NCBI GenBank assembly: GCA_019055375.1 | Contig: JAHQIW010005256.1 | Coordinates: forward strand, 1-64,000 | DNA length: 64,000 nucleotides | Direction: 5' to 3' | DNA from: Parelaphostrongylus tenuis | Lineage: Eukaryota > Nematoda > Chromadorea > Rhabditida > Metastrongylidae | Shown here: positions 11,701-20,899 of the stretch, piece after piece | Layout: each line of letters opens with the position of its first letter | How positions within the stretch are numbered: position 1 is the stretch's first letter | Notes under the pieces: generated by a model | What the model was told of the DNA's origin: nothing | What the model saw: only the letters and a program-made list of their open reading frames with translations | Database searches by the model: none | Translations under genes and position numbers: made by a program

Positions 11701-14012
11701 TCTCTGAAGTGGCCTCTTCAATGCGTCATAGTAGTAAAAATAAAATTATGTCTCCCACTGTGTAGGTTTTCGCGCGTATTTCTGTCCAGTATTTATTCGA
11801 TAACTTGAAAAATGGTCATTTTCAATATAAGTATGGTTTTCGAGATCTTCAGACACGGAAAGAAGTATTACGTTTCGTACACGGAGATATACGCATCAAA
11901 ATCATACGAAGGTGTACTGGAAATTGTGGTATATTAGAATATTAGAGGCAAGTCTAAAAATTTCCCAGATTCGAAGAAAAATTTGTTAAATAAATGACGG
12001 AAATCGCGATGTGCGCAGCGATTTCACTGGCACCTCGAAAACGAAGCGACTTTCGTTATTACATTAGAGATTTTTTTCTCCATTTCGCAAAAATTTTTAG
12101 GGTTTCTCATAGTAGGATTGTAGAAAAAATTTGTCTTATCGTTCTATAGGTACTAGCTATTATTTCCATTTCGTATTGCCGCTATAGTTATGAAGAACCG
12201 GCAAAGATGTTCGAACGATGAACTAACTAGTACGAGTGTAAAGTGTCAACCTCTTTTCACGCTTCAAGTGTCCAGGAAGAATCTTTTAAGAGTCACGTTT
12301 AGCTTCAGAATCATCGAGATTTGAGCTATCGAATTTCTACTAAAATTGTAGCGAAAAGGCGTACACTGATTCTAGCAAAACGAACAAAGCAGACTGAGTG
12401 TGAGACGTAATTTGTTTTCGTTGGCACAACGTAATAAGAAAGCTTCTTTTTTTTGAAAACCAAGCACGGTACAAAACAGCAGAGATTCAAAGTTTCCAAT
12501 GGTTATTTTAAGTCCAAGAGAAATGTCCTAAACAGCACAAAGGACTCCTAGTATTCGTATACGAGGATAAGTACTAGTGGTTGAACAGTAATTGTTTTCG
12601 GACTATAAAATGTGAATCTCACATTATCCTCGCTTAATTGACATAAATGAAACTGCTCCCTCATCAGTTTTTGGTTCGATGAAGTGGACTGAGTTTTTGT
12701 CTAACAAATTTCATAAGCGATAGGAAAATTCGTTCAATTTTTCTCATACGAAAGCCTTATCATTTTCAGAAGACTTGAGCAAACACAAAGACTCTTTCTT
12801 CCGCGATGGTTTGAATAGAACCTGTATTTGGCTGACGAAAAACAGCCCACTAAAAAGCCTAACAGTTTGTCAAGCGTCTGAGAGCTATTTTCTCGAGAAA
12901 TGGGAATTTGAAGGGGTAGAAATCAAAGTATGATTGTTGAACCATTTCAATTTATTGCCGAAATTAATTCTGCGATTGCCCGACCTTCGCTGCCGACACA
13001 ATGTGACGAATACCTTTATGATTAACAAAGTTATTTTTGTTCAGAGCTAGGTCTCTCAATTGAACAATCATTATCAGAAAAAATTGAAATTCCATCAACT
13101 TCTATTAATCTTAAGTAGTCCAAATTGATATGAATCGAATTCATCCTTGGTCGAGTTTTTCCGAAAATAGCTGAAGGATTAAGCTTTTAAAACATATCAC
13201 GTATCACGACGTAGATTTTTACTTCAGAATGCCATGCTCATGCGAAGTACTGGATCAAACACGGCGTATCTCTAATCACTTATACTTCTATTTTCATTCT
13301 TAACAGTATCTAGTCCTATCTTCAGTATTTCTGGATGTTAAGTATTACAAGATGATCTTGGAAATAACTGCGCCATTTCTAATTTCATCAGCCATCAAGT
13401 GATTTGAGCAAAAAACCACTAAAGCCTTAGATCGGAATTTTTATGCCTCAAAATTGGCTTCTATCAGCCCCACACATCCGTACAGGTTTGGCATGAGCTC
13501 CCATCCAATGTGCGCAGCAAGAAAGCTAGAAGCAACTCAGCCTGCTTTGCAATGACATCTATAGTCAAAGATGTACTGGGGTTCAGGAGGAAATCTTACA
13601 TAAATTATTGCGAGAAAATAGACTTCATCAATATATCACGATATTCTTTCCAAACAGCTTTCAGGTTGTTATAAAAAGTAATTTCCGAGATTTGGCGCTG
13701 GGAAAAAACTCTCGCTGCAATTAGATTTGTGCGAGGACGGAAGTGATCCTCGTATTGCTTTTCTACTAGCAGGGTATTCGTGTTCGAAATTCTCAAAAGT
13801 TAGGTAGTCGTATGCGGACGAACCTCAGCATTTAACACAGGAATGAAGATATCTAGGAAATAGGTTGCTAATTATCGCTTTCATACATCTCTCTGCATTA
13901 CCGGGCACCGTATCGCTCACCTTTTTACGTGTCAATCCAGGTGGGACCCACGAGTAGCCGTGACTGACTGAGCCAGGCGCGTCGTCTCGTGTAGTGCTGA
14001 TCGGCATGTTAG
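57..14012 (-). CDS. lim-9: PET-LIM protein, LIM-9/Limpet (FHL-related) type, partial
   Basis: Six exons are read on the minus strand: 13921-14012, 9792-9947, 9349-9429, 9166-9282, 8880-8978 and a damaged one at about 57-153. All listed junctions are phase 0 and exon lengths (156, 81, 117, 99 nt) fit. The first exons give a PET domain ([12 protein letters not shown], then [31 protein letters not shown]). Next comes a linker ending NIPKRM and then LIM1, with zinc ligands visible in [16 protein letters not shown] and FCERH, running into CAACDE where LIM2 begins. In the family, LIM-9/Limpet proteins bind muscle attachment and dense-body partners; that role is inferred here. The linker and LIM2 wording ([10 protein letters not shown]) resemble LIM-9/Limpet more than prickle or testin. 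Later LIM domains lie beyond the left edge. The donor after [12 protein letters not shown] is GTCTGG, which is weak. The first exon opens after TTTAG five bases before an ATG, so it could be a trans-spliced start or an internal exon. Confidence 0.82.
1290..1410 (-). mobile_element. RTE-type retrotransposon fragment, 3' end of the RT frame
   Basis: The minus strand reads [19 protein letters not shown], which resembles the segment W-[IV]-x-[RG]-D-x-KR followed by RPPTRW near the end of the RTE-type polymerase frame. The frame ends soon after. No other part of the element is adjacent. It overlaps the longest chance plus-strand frame in the window (981-1421). The call rests on one short motif. 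Confidence 0.4.
4925..5120 (-). other. GC-rich island with overlapping minus-strand frames
   Basis: Two overlapping minus frames are open. One contains [18 protein letters not shown] and [29 protein letters not shown] occurs twice in a row. The composition differs from its flanks. It has no clear splice sites and may be a fragment of a dispersed repeat; no family is recognised. Confidence 0.3.
5914..5956 (+). mobile_element. Possible RTE-type endonuclease start fragment
   Basis: The plus strand reads [14 protein letters not shown], like the start of the endonuclease domain in RTE-type elements of nematodes (LxVRLVTxNVRSL). It breaks after 14 codons. The plus frame just upstream (5655-5924) is in another phase and is not recognised. 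The match is very short. Confidence 0.3.
6735..6955. repeat. Two-unit tandem repeat, period about 96 bp
   Basis: Unit one (from CTATAGAATATAGAAGAAAA) and unit two (from CGATAGAATGTAGAAGAAAA) match to GATTAGGTAACATTCC and CAATTAGGTAACAATCC. Unit two has an extra stretch with GATCTAGATCTA at about 6915-6930. Confidence 0.8.
8671..8712. repeat. (AT)n microsatellite
   Basis: Forty-two bases of pure AT dinucleotide, followed by mixed TA/CA/GT-rich sequence to about 8830 with another AT run at 8751-8769. Two plus-strand frames over it are artefacts. It lies just past the exon at 8880. Confidence 0.95.
9166..9282 (-). CDS. lim-9: LIM1 first zinc-finger exon
   Basis: The exon holds 39 codons with a TTACAG acceptor and a consensus GTAAGT donor. 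It encodes [19 protein letters not shown], then [13 protein letters not shown]. Ligand spacing fits LIM1: Cys-x2-Cys, a gap, His-x2-Cys-x2-Cys-x2-Cys. The neighbouring exon 8880-8978 supplies [20 protein letters not shown] and the closing ligands, then CAACDE opening LIM2. Exon 9349-9429 before it encodes [19 protein letters not shown], the PET-LIM linker. All three are in phase 0. Confidence 0.9.
9792..9947 (-). CDS. lim-9: PET-domain core exon of the LIM-9-like gene
   Basis: The exon holds 52 codons between a CCAG-type acceptor (bases 9948-9950) and a GTCTGG donor. The protein runs [15 protein letters not shown], then [28 protein letters not shown]. These are the conserved PET-domain landmarks: the LP..VP segment, the GEKYR.KQL block, the QLP..D turn and the YC..L helix. 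The frame joins in phase 0 to KK at 13921 upstream and to VYEEF at 9429 downstream. The frame stays open past the donor for 12 more codons, which is not expected of the family and looks like intron. Confidence 0.88.
10367..11025 (-). CDS. Unrecognised two-exon coding fragment nested in the PET intron
   Basis: Exon one, 10867-11025, has a GGCAG acceptor, 53 codons and a consensus GTAAGT donor. It begins with a hydrophobic run ([19 protein letters not shown]) and continues [17 protein letters not shown], then [12 protein letters not shown]. Exon two, 10367-10498, follows a pyrimidine-rich TTCTATTAG acceptor in phase 0. It adds [20 protein letters not shown] and [12 protein letters not shown] and stops at TAA 10367-10369. 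The joined sequence is helix-rich. I do not recognise the family. It cannot be part of the PET protein, because it would break a contiguous PET domain between 13921 and 9947. It may be a nested gene, the end of a longer one, or an alternative terminal exon pair. If translation starts at the ATG at 10992, the protein opens with [11 protein letters not shown]. Confidence 0.42.
11990..12440 (+). repeat. Dispersed AT-rich repeat, diverged copies elsewhere
   Basis: The part with CACCTCGAAAACGAAGCGAC and the following TTCGTTATTACATTAGAG resembles 17930-18040 (AAGCACCTCGCGATTTTCGT). The part near 12290-12430 resembles 20100-20240 (GATTTGAG followed by CGAAT, then GAGTGTGA before TTTTCG). Similar wording recurs at 36330-36600. 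No protein is seen. Confidence 0.4.
13921..14012 (-). CDS. lim-9: First visible PET exon; possible internal start
   Basis: The exon reads [14 protein letters not shown], then [15 protein letters not shown], and ends at a GTGAGC donor. YSWVPPGL is the start of a PET domain. The acceptor is GCATTTAG, and the exon has five bases (CTAAC) before the ATG at 14007. That layout is typical of an SL trans-splice site just ahead of a start codon. If it is instead an internal cis-spliced exon, its phase (two bases completing a codon) matches the candidate exon at 18501-18629. Confidence 0.8.
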
Positions 14013-16891
14013 CTAAATGCGAGAATAATTGTTAATGTTACATGTGGCAAATATTTGGAAACTTGTATGATATAGTACAAAAAGTGGTAAAAAAACTATT
14101 CCGTTCTCATAAACATAGCTGGAAGAAGCTAGATAGTTTTCCACACATATAATTCCATTGATGTTTCAACATCTTTGGCCATCAGCAATAATTTCAGTGT
14201 TACTCTGGCAGCATAGTTAGCAGGTAAATCTTGAAGAATTGCAAGCTCTCAGCAGAAACTGCTGCCTTTTTACTAGTTGTAGTGTGCAGTAGATAATCTT
14301 GACGACACATAGCACATCTTTGATGGAACAACTATCGCTATAAAGTTCAAAAGAAAGTTTGTGCCGTTAAAGAAACAGCAACTAAGATATTGCATCAAAA
14401 TCAATACAATCTATCGTGCATGTGATAAATTTAACATCTGAAATCTAGAAATGTTCCTTCAGTAAATTGTCATCTCGTGGAATTCAAATATTCTATAACG
14501 CTTATAAAGGTGGGGTCAAGCCACTACTCGAAACTCCTTCTGATGTCGCGGGACTCGTCAGTAAAAACTTTGAAAATGACATTTACAAAATAAGTTAGCA
14601 TAAAAACAGTAGATGTCTTCTCATCCGACCCAAGGAAATTGATGATGCTTCCGGAAAATCCCAAAATATTCAAGAATGCTTGTTTTGGCGTGCAATGAAA
14701 ACTACAAAAGAGCAACAGTCCTATCTGTCTACTGCTCAGATATTTTGTTTCTCTCAAATTTCAAGTAAAGCCATGTCAATCCTGGTCTTACATCGTTACA
14801 GGTGGTCACCTACTTAATTTTTGGTAACAGTTGAAAAACGATAGTCGTAGTGCTTCTCTCCGGCTCTCATCCTGGACGGAGAAAATACCTGGCCTCTGTT
14901 ATTCATTAACGTCTAGCCGTACATCACCAGATTGGTATGTCCTCTCATCACGATTTGAATACTAACAAGTAGAGCATCATAGCTTAGGAGGTGGCACTTG
15001 AATTTAGTTGTAAAATTTTATGTACTAGCCTGAATTCTATTTTATTAAGATTAGAATCAGCAATATAACTTAGAAATAAGTTGATAAGTATCACGTAGAG
15101 CGGAGCAATGACAATTTTCAAGCTCGCTTTTCTATTAATCTCACATTTTATTTGGGTTTCAGAAATTTGATTGAGTATTTTTTGCTCGTGTTGCATGGGA
15201 ATTTACGATTTAAGCTTTTTGTTCACAAAATAGCCTCCATTTGCTAATCGCTTCGTATAACTGACTTTCTCATTTGTCTATGCATCATCTTTTATATTAC
15301 TGTTACAGTTGTTATTATTTATTACTGTAATAAATCATTTACCATTACTAATACTGGTGTGTGTTATTATGTAACAGCTAAATGATTATCAAAGTTGAAT
15401 ACCGAATTCTAATCCACACCCCTAAGCTTGTCAGATGACGGAGCGAAAGGCTACGACTAACGTTGAGTGCTTCCGCCCACTGTTTCACCCATAAATTAAG
15501 ATTCCTCTTCAGTCTGTCATAAATGGTGGGTCGTTGAAATTTATAACTATGTCGTAACATAGCAACCCATAACCATTGGAATAAATATAAGAAGGAAGGA
15601 TTACAAACTAGGGGGCACTAAAGGTGTTGGAGGTATAATTATTAATGCAACGGGATGGTCTCATGTGAGCAACTTTCGGATACTATGCAGATCGAAAACT
15701 ACGCCTCTCTTTCATCCTCATCGACAAGCTCCTACTTTGAGTGTCTGAAAAAAACGGTCATATATCCAAAAATATTAGCGACTCGTTGTGGTCAAACCAC
15801 GAAACGATCTTACAGAGCTATACCAGAAGTTTAGAAATAGTCTCTCTCGATAAGTATCTCAAATTCGTATAAAAAACTAACACAACAGCCGTACCCACTC
15901 CGAAAAAGTTCGAAGGTCTTTCTGGAAGATGGATGCGAGGAGCAAATTTTAAAAAAGTCCCGTGTAGGTGGATTGCGTGAAAATCAGTTGCAGCCTTCAC
16001 TTCTTTTTTGACTCTAAAGTTTCACCTAGTTCTCATATAAACAATTTGATTGATAACGGTTTATGATCGCACGGTGCTTCATCTACAGGTACCTGTTGAC
16101 TAAATTTTTTTGAATTTGAACGTGAGGTAAACGCTGACTAGAAGCAACTGGTTAACGAGCTTTATGGGCTTCTAACGTAAGACTACACCTGCCCGCATTA
16201 GATGTGTACGATTTCCTTATGTGTTATATAGAAGATTCTATGAACTCGAGATATTCAAGCGCAAAATAATTGTTAAAGCGATAAAATGACAACACCAGGT
16301 TGTGAATTAGTAGAGTTTGGTATCGAATTATCACAAAAATCGCTTCTTACACTCGACTTACTCACAGACTGCTAGCAATTGCTTTTTTTTAGAAGTATTC
16401 TATACACATCCATAGGTGAAGTAAAGTAATATCTCCTTTCCAGAAAGCTTCTGAGCATTGAAACACATGTCAACGAGTCAAGCGTTGACATCGCGTAAGA
16501 TCCATGTACTCACAAATTTTGCCCCGCTATGAACTTTATAATAGATTAAATCTCTCACCGAGTAATTTTCGATACTTCGACGCATGTGGTTGGGTCTTTG
16601 ATATTTGATCGTAAGTCGGAACCACGACAGTGGACGAAGGAAATGAAACTACCGGCAAAAGACCCAATGCAGCGTCCAAAAATGATGACATTTCTTCCTG
16701 TTTGCGAAGAGTTCACGTTATAAAAGCACTCTATGGGAAGGACAAACGAAGAGTAGGTAGATACGGGAGTACTAGCCTTTCCTCTTCATTATAATAAGCG
16801 GATTTAGTCACCCAGCATATTAGTTAAGAATATCTTTTTTTAACGAAAAATGGATTTTGCATCTCGAAGTGTCTAAAGTTGATTGTTTCAG
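14013..16891. other. AT-rich stretch without supported gene
   Basis: Several short open frames are present and none has motifs or good splice sites. TTATT/TTACTG-rich sequence occurs near 15290-15350. Confidence 0.4.
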
Positions 16892-17009
16892 CTGACCACT
16901 TCATCATGTTGAAAGGAGGACATTATCGTCAAGACGAAGACAATGCAGTTGCTGGCCAAACATCAACTCTTATATTAGATTGGAAAGAAAAATTTCCATC
17001 GTTTGGATG
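16892..17009 (+). CDS. Exon-like block just upstream of a mariner relic
   Basis: A block with a GATTGTTTCAG acceptor and a GTAATG donor reads DHFIMLKGGHYRQDEDNAV, then AGQTSTLILDWKEKFPSFG. It is open through its full 118 nt and looks coding. The mariner relic begins 105 bp downstream right after a CTCCTGCAG. The phases do not join cleanly to the transposase frame (a stop forms at the simplest junction). It could be a stray exon of a host gene. Confidence 0.28.
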
Positions 17010-17113
17010 GTAATGTCGTTTATTCGCATACATCGTGTATGATTTTCATTTCATTTGAAAGGCCTACTTCTTGCGCATCTATTGATATATAATTTGTCTA
17101 TATCTCCTGCAGA

Positions 17114-17478
17114 GTGGAATTGTCCAGGGAACAAAAACGTTTATTGATGCTTCACGAGTACAAATTCGGTTCAAACGCTGCCGATGCTGCTCGCCGAATC
17201 AGCAAAGCTTATGTTGTTTTGTTTTGTTTTTGTCCGTACGGTTGAAGAATCAACAGTCCGCGAGCGATTTCGTGAGTTCATGTGATCACGGCCTTTTTGC
17301 GATCAATGCAACACTTTCTGAATTAGTCGCCGATTTGAATCTTTCGATAAAACAGAAGAAGCATGTCAAAAGTTCTTTGATTCAAACCCGAAGGAGTAAT
17401 GCTCCGATCAGATCCGAAATCTGGCGGACCGATGGCAAAAAAGTGGTGGATAATGATGACCTGTATTTTAAAGAGTAG
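17114..17478 (+). mobile_element. Mariner transposase relic, internally deleted
   Basis: The start reads VELSREQKRLLMLHEYKF, then GSNAADAARRISKAY, the first helix-turn-helix of mariner transposases. After a frame change comes VEESTVRERFREF and then LSELVADLNLS, parts of the second DNA-binding helix region. Close behind, in another frame, is the C-terminal end FFDSNPKE, then IRNLADRWQK and VVDNDDLYFKE. In full mariners these parts are separated by the DD34D catalytic domain, which is missing here. The remnant is about 365 bp compared with about 1.3 kb for an intact element. It is dead: the catalytic core is absent and there are stops and frame changes. Confidence 0.75.
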
Positions 17479-18500
17479 TTGCTGTTGTTTCTTGTCTGAA
17501 TATATACATAAATTTCGAATGTTCTATCAAACGATAGAAGCTTCCTTTCCAACCTAGTAAAAATTCAATTTACTTTTGCGCGAAGAGTTCGCAAATAGTC
17601 ATGCTCAGCGTTAGCATAGGCCCATTGAATGATGCGTTTTGTCTCACTGTTCTTGATATTCAATAATATCATAGAGATTTCTCAACGATGATCTCGTCCG
17701 TCTTTCTATCAACTTATTTAGCTCTCAAAAAATTGCTGTAGGTATCAGGGAAGCGATTTTGGAATACCTTACAGCGCCTGCTTAGAAGCGATTAGATATG
17801 CTATATAGATATGAATGTGCATCTATAGTATAAGAAAAGTCGGAGTTCACTTTGTGAAGTCCATGATTGCACATATGCGCGCTACGTTGTAATTTCCGTA
17901 GCTTAACCCATTCCGGACGGTAACAGAAATTGCTGCACGTAACGCGAATCGCCAAGCACCTCGCGATTTTCGTTATCAAATTGAAGACTTTCTGTTCTGG
18001 AGAAAATTCTAGGTTTCTATGAGTATTCTGATAATTCAAAATCCACAATAGAGTCATAAGCTTTTTAGGTGGTATAGCCCTTGTCTATGAAGAAAACTTT
18101 AGTTTACTCCGCAATCATACTGTTTTGGCATTCTGTCAATTGCTATAAGTTTTGCAGTGGATATTACTAGGTAAGTCTCTAAGTTTTGACAATGTTCAAT
18201 GTATAAATAGCCAAAAGTCACCACAGAGGTTGAAGTTTTAGAACAATGAATAGCTTGACAAAAATCTTTTTTTTCATGCAATGTCAGTACAATGAGAACT
18301 CTCAACGATTTCTTGATTATAAGTGTGTCGCAAGGGTAAGAACCTCTATGGAGTTGAGACGAACTTTTTTCATATTCTGAGTTATATCATAAATATACTT
18401 TATCAGGGCAACTTCTGGCACTGAACACGGGTACTGCTGATTCTACAGGCTCTACTAATATTTTTTTGCAGTTGAATGCCTTTGCTGTAATGTCGTGTAC

Positions 18501-18629
18501 CTGCTCCAGTCTCCAGCTCTCCAAGTGACCCTACTGAGACTGTCTGCAGCTGGTTACGGCAGCAGATAAGTACATCATTGACCTGGTCCAACTCCTGTCT
18601 GCGGTGGAAATCGCCCATCACTGTTACCA
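18501..18629 (-). CDS. Candidate exon upstream of the PET exons
   Basis: The block follows a TTACTCACAG acceptor and is open for 129 nt to a GCAG/GTACAC donor. It encodes VTVMGDFHRRQELDQVND, then VLICCRNQLQTVSVGSLGEL. Both ends are phase 1, so it joins to the two-base start of the exon at 14012, giving Ala-Asn-Met. No domain is recognised. Most of the plus strand is also open here, and a plus-strand exon ending at a GTGAGT at 18630 (reading AADKYIIDLVQLL) is a real alternative. Only one of the two can be right. Confidence 0.33.
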
Positions 18630-18794
18630 CTGTGAGTAATTTTTTCCTCTGTGCAAATCATTTCAATTACTTTATCACTTCAAATGACGTGTATCACAAT
18701 TTTTCACTATGCGTATCCCAGTACTTCTAGCTCACAATTCTTCTCGCATTTATCGCCTGATCCAAGATCTCTCCTTCATAAACGTCGTAGAATA

Positions 18795-18950
18795 CCGCTT
18801 GAGCACATCTCCTTGCAATCATTCTCGAGGATAACTAGGGTGAAACGCTCCGTAGGGCATTCGTTACTGATATTCCGAAGTGTAGAGAATGGGAACCACC
18901 TCGCCGCATCACTACCCACTCGGCCAAGTTCTCCCTTTCATTTCAATGCG
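18795..18950 (+). repeat. Dispersed repeat, related to 26.6 kb
   Basis: The segment starting GAGCACATCTCCTTGCAATC and continuing TCCGTAGGGCATTCGTTACT is a diverged copy of the reverse complement of 26590-26720. No coding signal is convincing. Confidence 0.5.
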
Positions 18951-19299
18951 TGGTTTAGTTCAAATTATTTACTTATCATACTGTCAGCCAAGAAAAGTTG
19001 GTGGACCGTTGCTCATGTGTTTCGGTAGAATTTTATATGAGAAGGCACACTTCTACGAGATCTGACAGTCATTGATATTTTAGGAAGTGTACATTTTGAG
19101 CTACGATTGCATATTGTATAAGACTGTTGGCATTTGAGAGTTGTTGGCAATGACTGTAGATAGTATTTCAAAAACGTGTTTATGAATATTGAAATTTTGT
19201 CTTAAACTGCATGCAGGAGAGGTCACTTCCCTGCAGACTAGTGTGGGTTGTTTTCTGTTAGACGGCACGAGATGAAGAAGCGATCCCTTTCGGTGGACA

Positions 19300-19850
19300 T
19301 AGATTTTCCGTTGTACTTTTGACAATCATTCGAAAGTTTAAATCTCTGGCTACTGCGCTACGCTGTCGCTTTTTTGAAAGGCCTTTACATAACGCTGTAG
19401 CAGAAAGGAAACTTGTATTCCATACAGGCGTTTTTTCCGCAGGACAGAGTTCTTCTTTTAGGCTATATTTAACCACTCAATAGTGCAAGTTTGAACGATT
19501 CCAACGCTGTGCTCATTTTCTGGAAAGATCGTTTTGCTGCAATGTAGCGGGAGAAACAAAACCGAGTTTCACAACGTATGACACTAATACTACAAGATTC
19601 CCTCTAAACGCTCCTATGCTTTTCGTGCCCTCAGCGAAGTAAAAGTGGAAGCCCACGGCTGGTGTATAACTTGATTCTATTTTGAATGCTACAGCATTGC
19701 AAAAAAGTTTTTTTTTTTGAATGGCCATGTAAAGCAGTATACAGAGATTTGAGCTTTGGAATGATTACCAACACTCTTATGAAGAATATTTGGTATTTCC
19801 ACCCCGTGCCGTCTAACAGAATATGTATTGTATGCATAAGATATGTATTT
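19300..19850. repeat. Inverted repeat of a dispersed family with a shared peptide frame
   Basis: The plus-strand half (about 19315-19480) reads TIIRKFKSLATALRCRF, then FERPLHNAVAERKLVFHT and FSAGQSSSFRLYL. The minus-strand half (about 19840-19640) reads FIRVLVIIPKLKSLYTALHG and, after a shift, a decayed version of the same. The two halves converge near 19540. Related copies lie at 53156-53795 and 60540-60965. Confidence 0.6.
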
Positions 19851-19887
19851 TTCAAGGTACTGGATGACTACGAAAATTTGAAATGAT

Positions 19888-19971
19888 ATGATCTGATAAG
19901 GATATTACTTGTTTTGAGCTGGTAAGTCTAGACTTATCAGCTCAAAACAAGTAATATCCTTATCAGATCAT
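19888..19971. repeat. Near-perfect 84-bp palindrome
   Basis: The two 42-base arms meet at TCTAGA (19927-19932) and have one mismatch (19922 against 19937). The arms begin TGATCTGATAAGGATATTAC. No loop is present. It lies just right of the inverted repeat at 19.3-19.85 kb. Confidence 0.9.
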
Positions 19972-20405
19972 TCATTATGAGCGAGTCTATAAAAAGAGGT
20001 CGATAGAAGAGGATTGAAAACTCAAATGAGACACGGAGAAAAATGGTGCATGAAATTCAAAAATACGGTCCCTTTTTGAGAAGATGCTATTTTAATATAC
20101 CAGATATTGGCTCCAAGATTTTTGGGATTTGAGTTGTCGAATGACAATCAAAAGTTCAGTGGATATATGACCACAGACCCAGTTGAGCGAATAAAGCAAA
20201 CGAGTGTGAAATAAAATTTTTTTCGCTGCTACAACGCAACAAAAAGGGCTGTTTAGAGAAAAGGCACATTACTGAGACCGCCGAGACTCAAGCTTTCGGA
20301 CTATTACTGAAAATTTCAAGAGAAAATTTTTTCTGATGAAAAAGGTTTGTAGAAAATCGTGTAACTTTGAAGATATACGTTGTCGAACAGGATAACCATT
20401 AAGAT

Positions 20406-20650
20406 CAGTCATAATTCTTTCTATTTTGACTTCCACTTGCAATAGTATGATGTTATTAGTATACCCAATATGTGGAGTACTGTGCAAAAACGTTTGCGTC
20501 AGCCGGGATTTGAACCCAGATCTCACTCTTTCCGGGAGCGTATGCTAACCGTTGCACTACCGACGTTTTTGCACAGTACTCCACATATTGGGTATACTAA
20601 TAACATCATACCACTGCAAGTGGCAGTCAAAATAGAAAAAATTATGACTG
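20406..20650. mobile_element. tRNA-like element with 87-bp terminal inverted repeats
   Basis: Bases 20406-20492 and 20564-20650 are inverted copies with about four mismatches in 87 bp. The loop between them is a 72-nt tRNA-like sequence on the minus strand (20495-20566). It folds as a cloverleaf: acceptor stem with one mismatched end pair, 4-bp D stem with GG in the loop, 5-bp anticodon stem, short variable loop, 5-bp T stem with TTCAAAT loop. The anticodon position reads GGA. Both internal Pol III boxes are visible. Confidence 0.85.
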
Positions 20651-20780
20651 ATTATCGATATCCAATGTCTGTCAACTCAAGTGGGTTCAGTGCCGATAGC
20701 GGCTGCCCCGCCAGACCGTCGACGGTTGGCTGTTGGCAGACAACGCGTTATAGCGTAAATAAGAGTGCTGTGCAAAACGA

Positions 20781-20852
20781 GCGTCGGTAGTGCAACGGTT
20801 AGCATACGCTTCCGGAAAGAGTGAGATCTGGGTCCAAATCCCGGCTGACGCA
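20781..20852 (+). ncRNA. tRNA-like sequence, anticodon position GGA, in a repeat copy
   Basis: This 72-nt sequence folds as a full cloverleaf: acceptor 5' GCGTCGG with 3' CTGACGC (one G-T), D stem GTGC/GCAT, anticodon stem CGCTT/GAGTG, loop CCGGAAA, T stem CTGGG/CCCGG, last base A. GGA would read a serine codon, but serine tRNAs have a long variable arm and this one has four bases. Base 33 is C rather than T. It is therefore more likely a tRNA-derived repeat than a working tRNA. The 3' flank (20853-20897) matches the inverted arm of the neighbour at 20406-20650; the 5' flank matches only briefly. Confidence 0.75.
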
Positions 20853-20899
20853 AACGTTTTTTGCACAATACTCCACATATTGGGTATACTAATAATCAT

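Noticed and set aside
13921..14012. Assigning the PET-LIM gene to prickle or testin
   Set aside because: YSWVPPGL is prickle-like, but the linker, the lack of a Cys-rich N-terminal segment nearby and the LIM2 wording [10 protein letters not shown] fit LIM-9/Limpet better. Prickle remains possible until the later LIM domains are seen.
20269..20899. Several overlapping frames in both directions
   Set aside because: They repeat the same peptide on both strands because they are read from the inverted repeat and the tRNA-like sequence.
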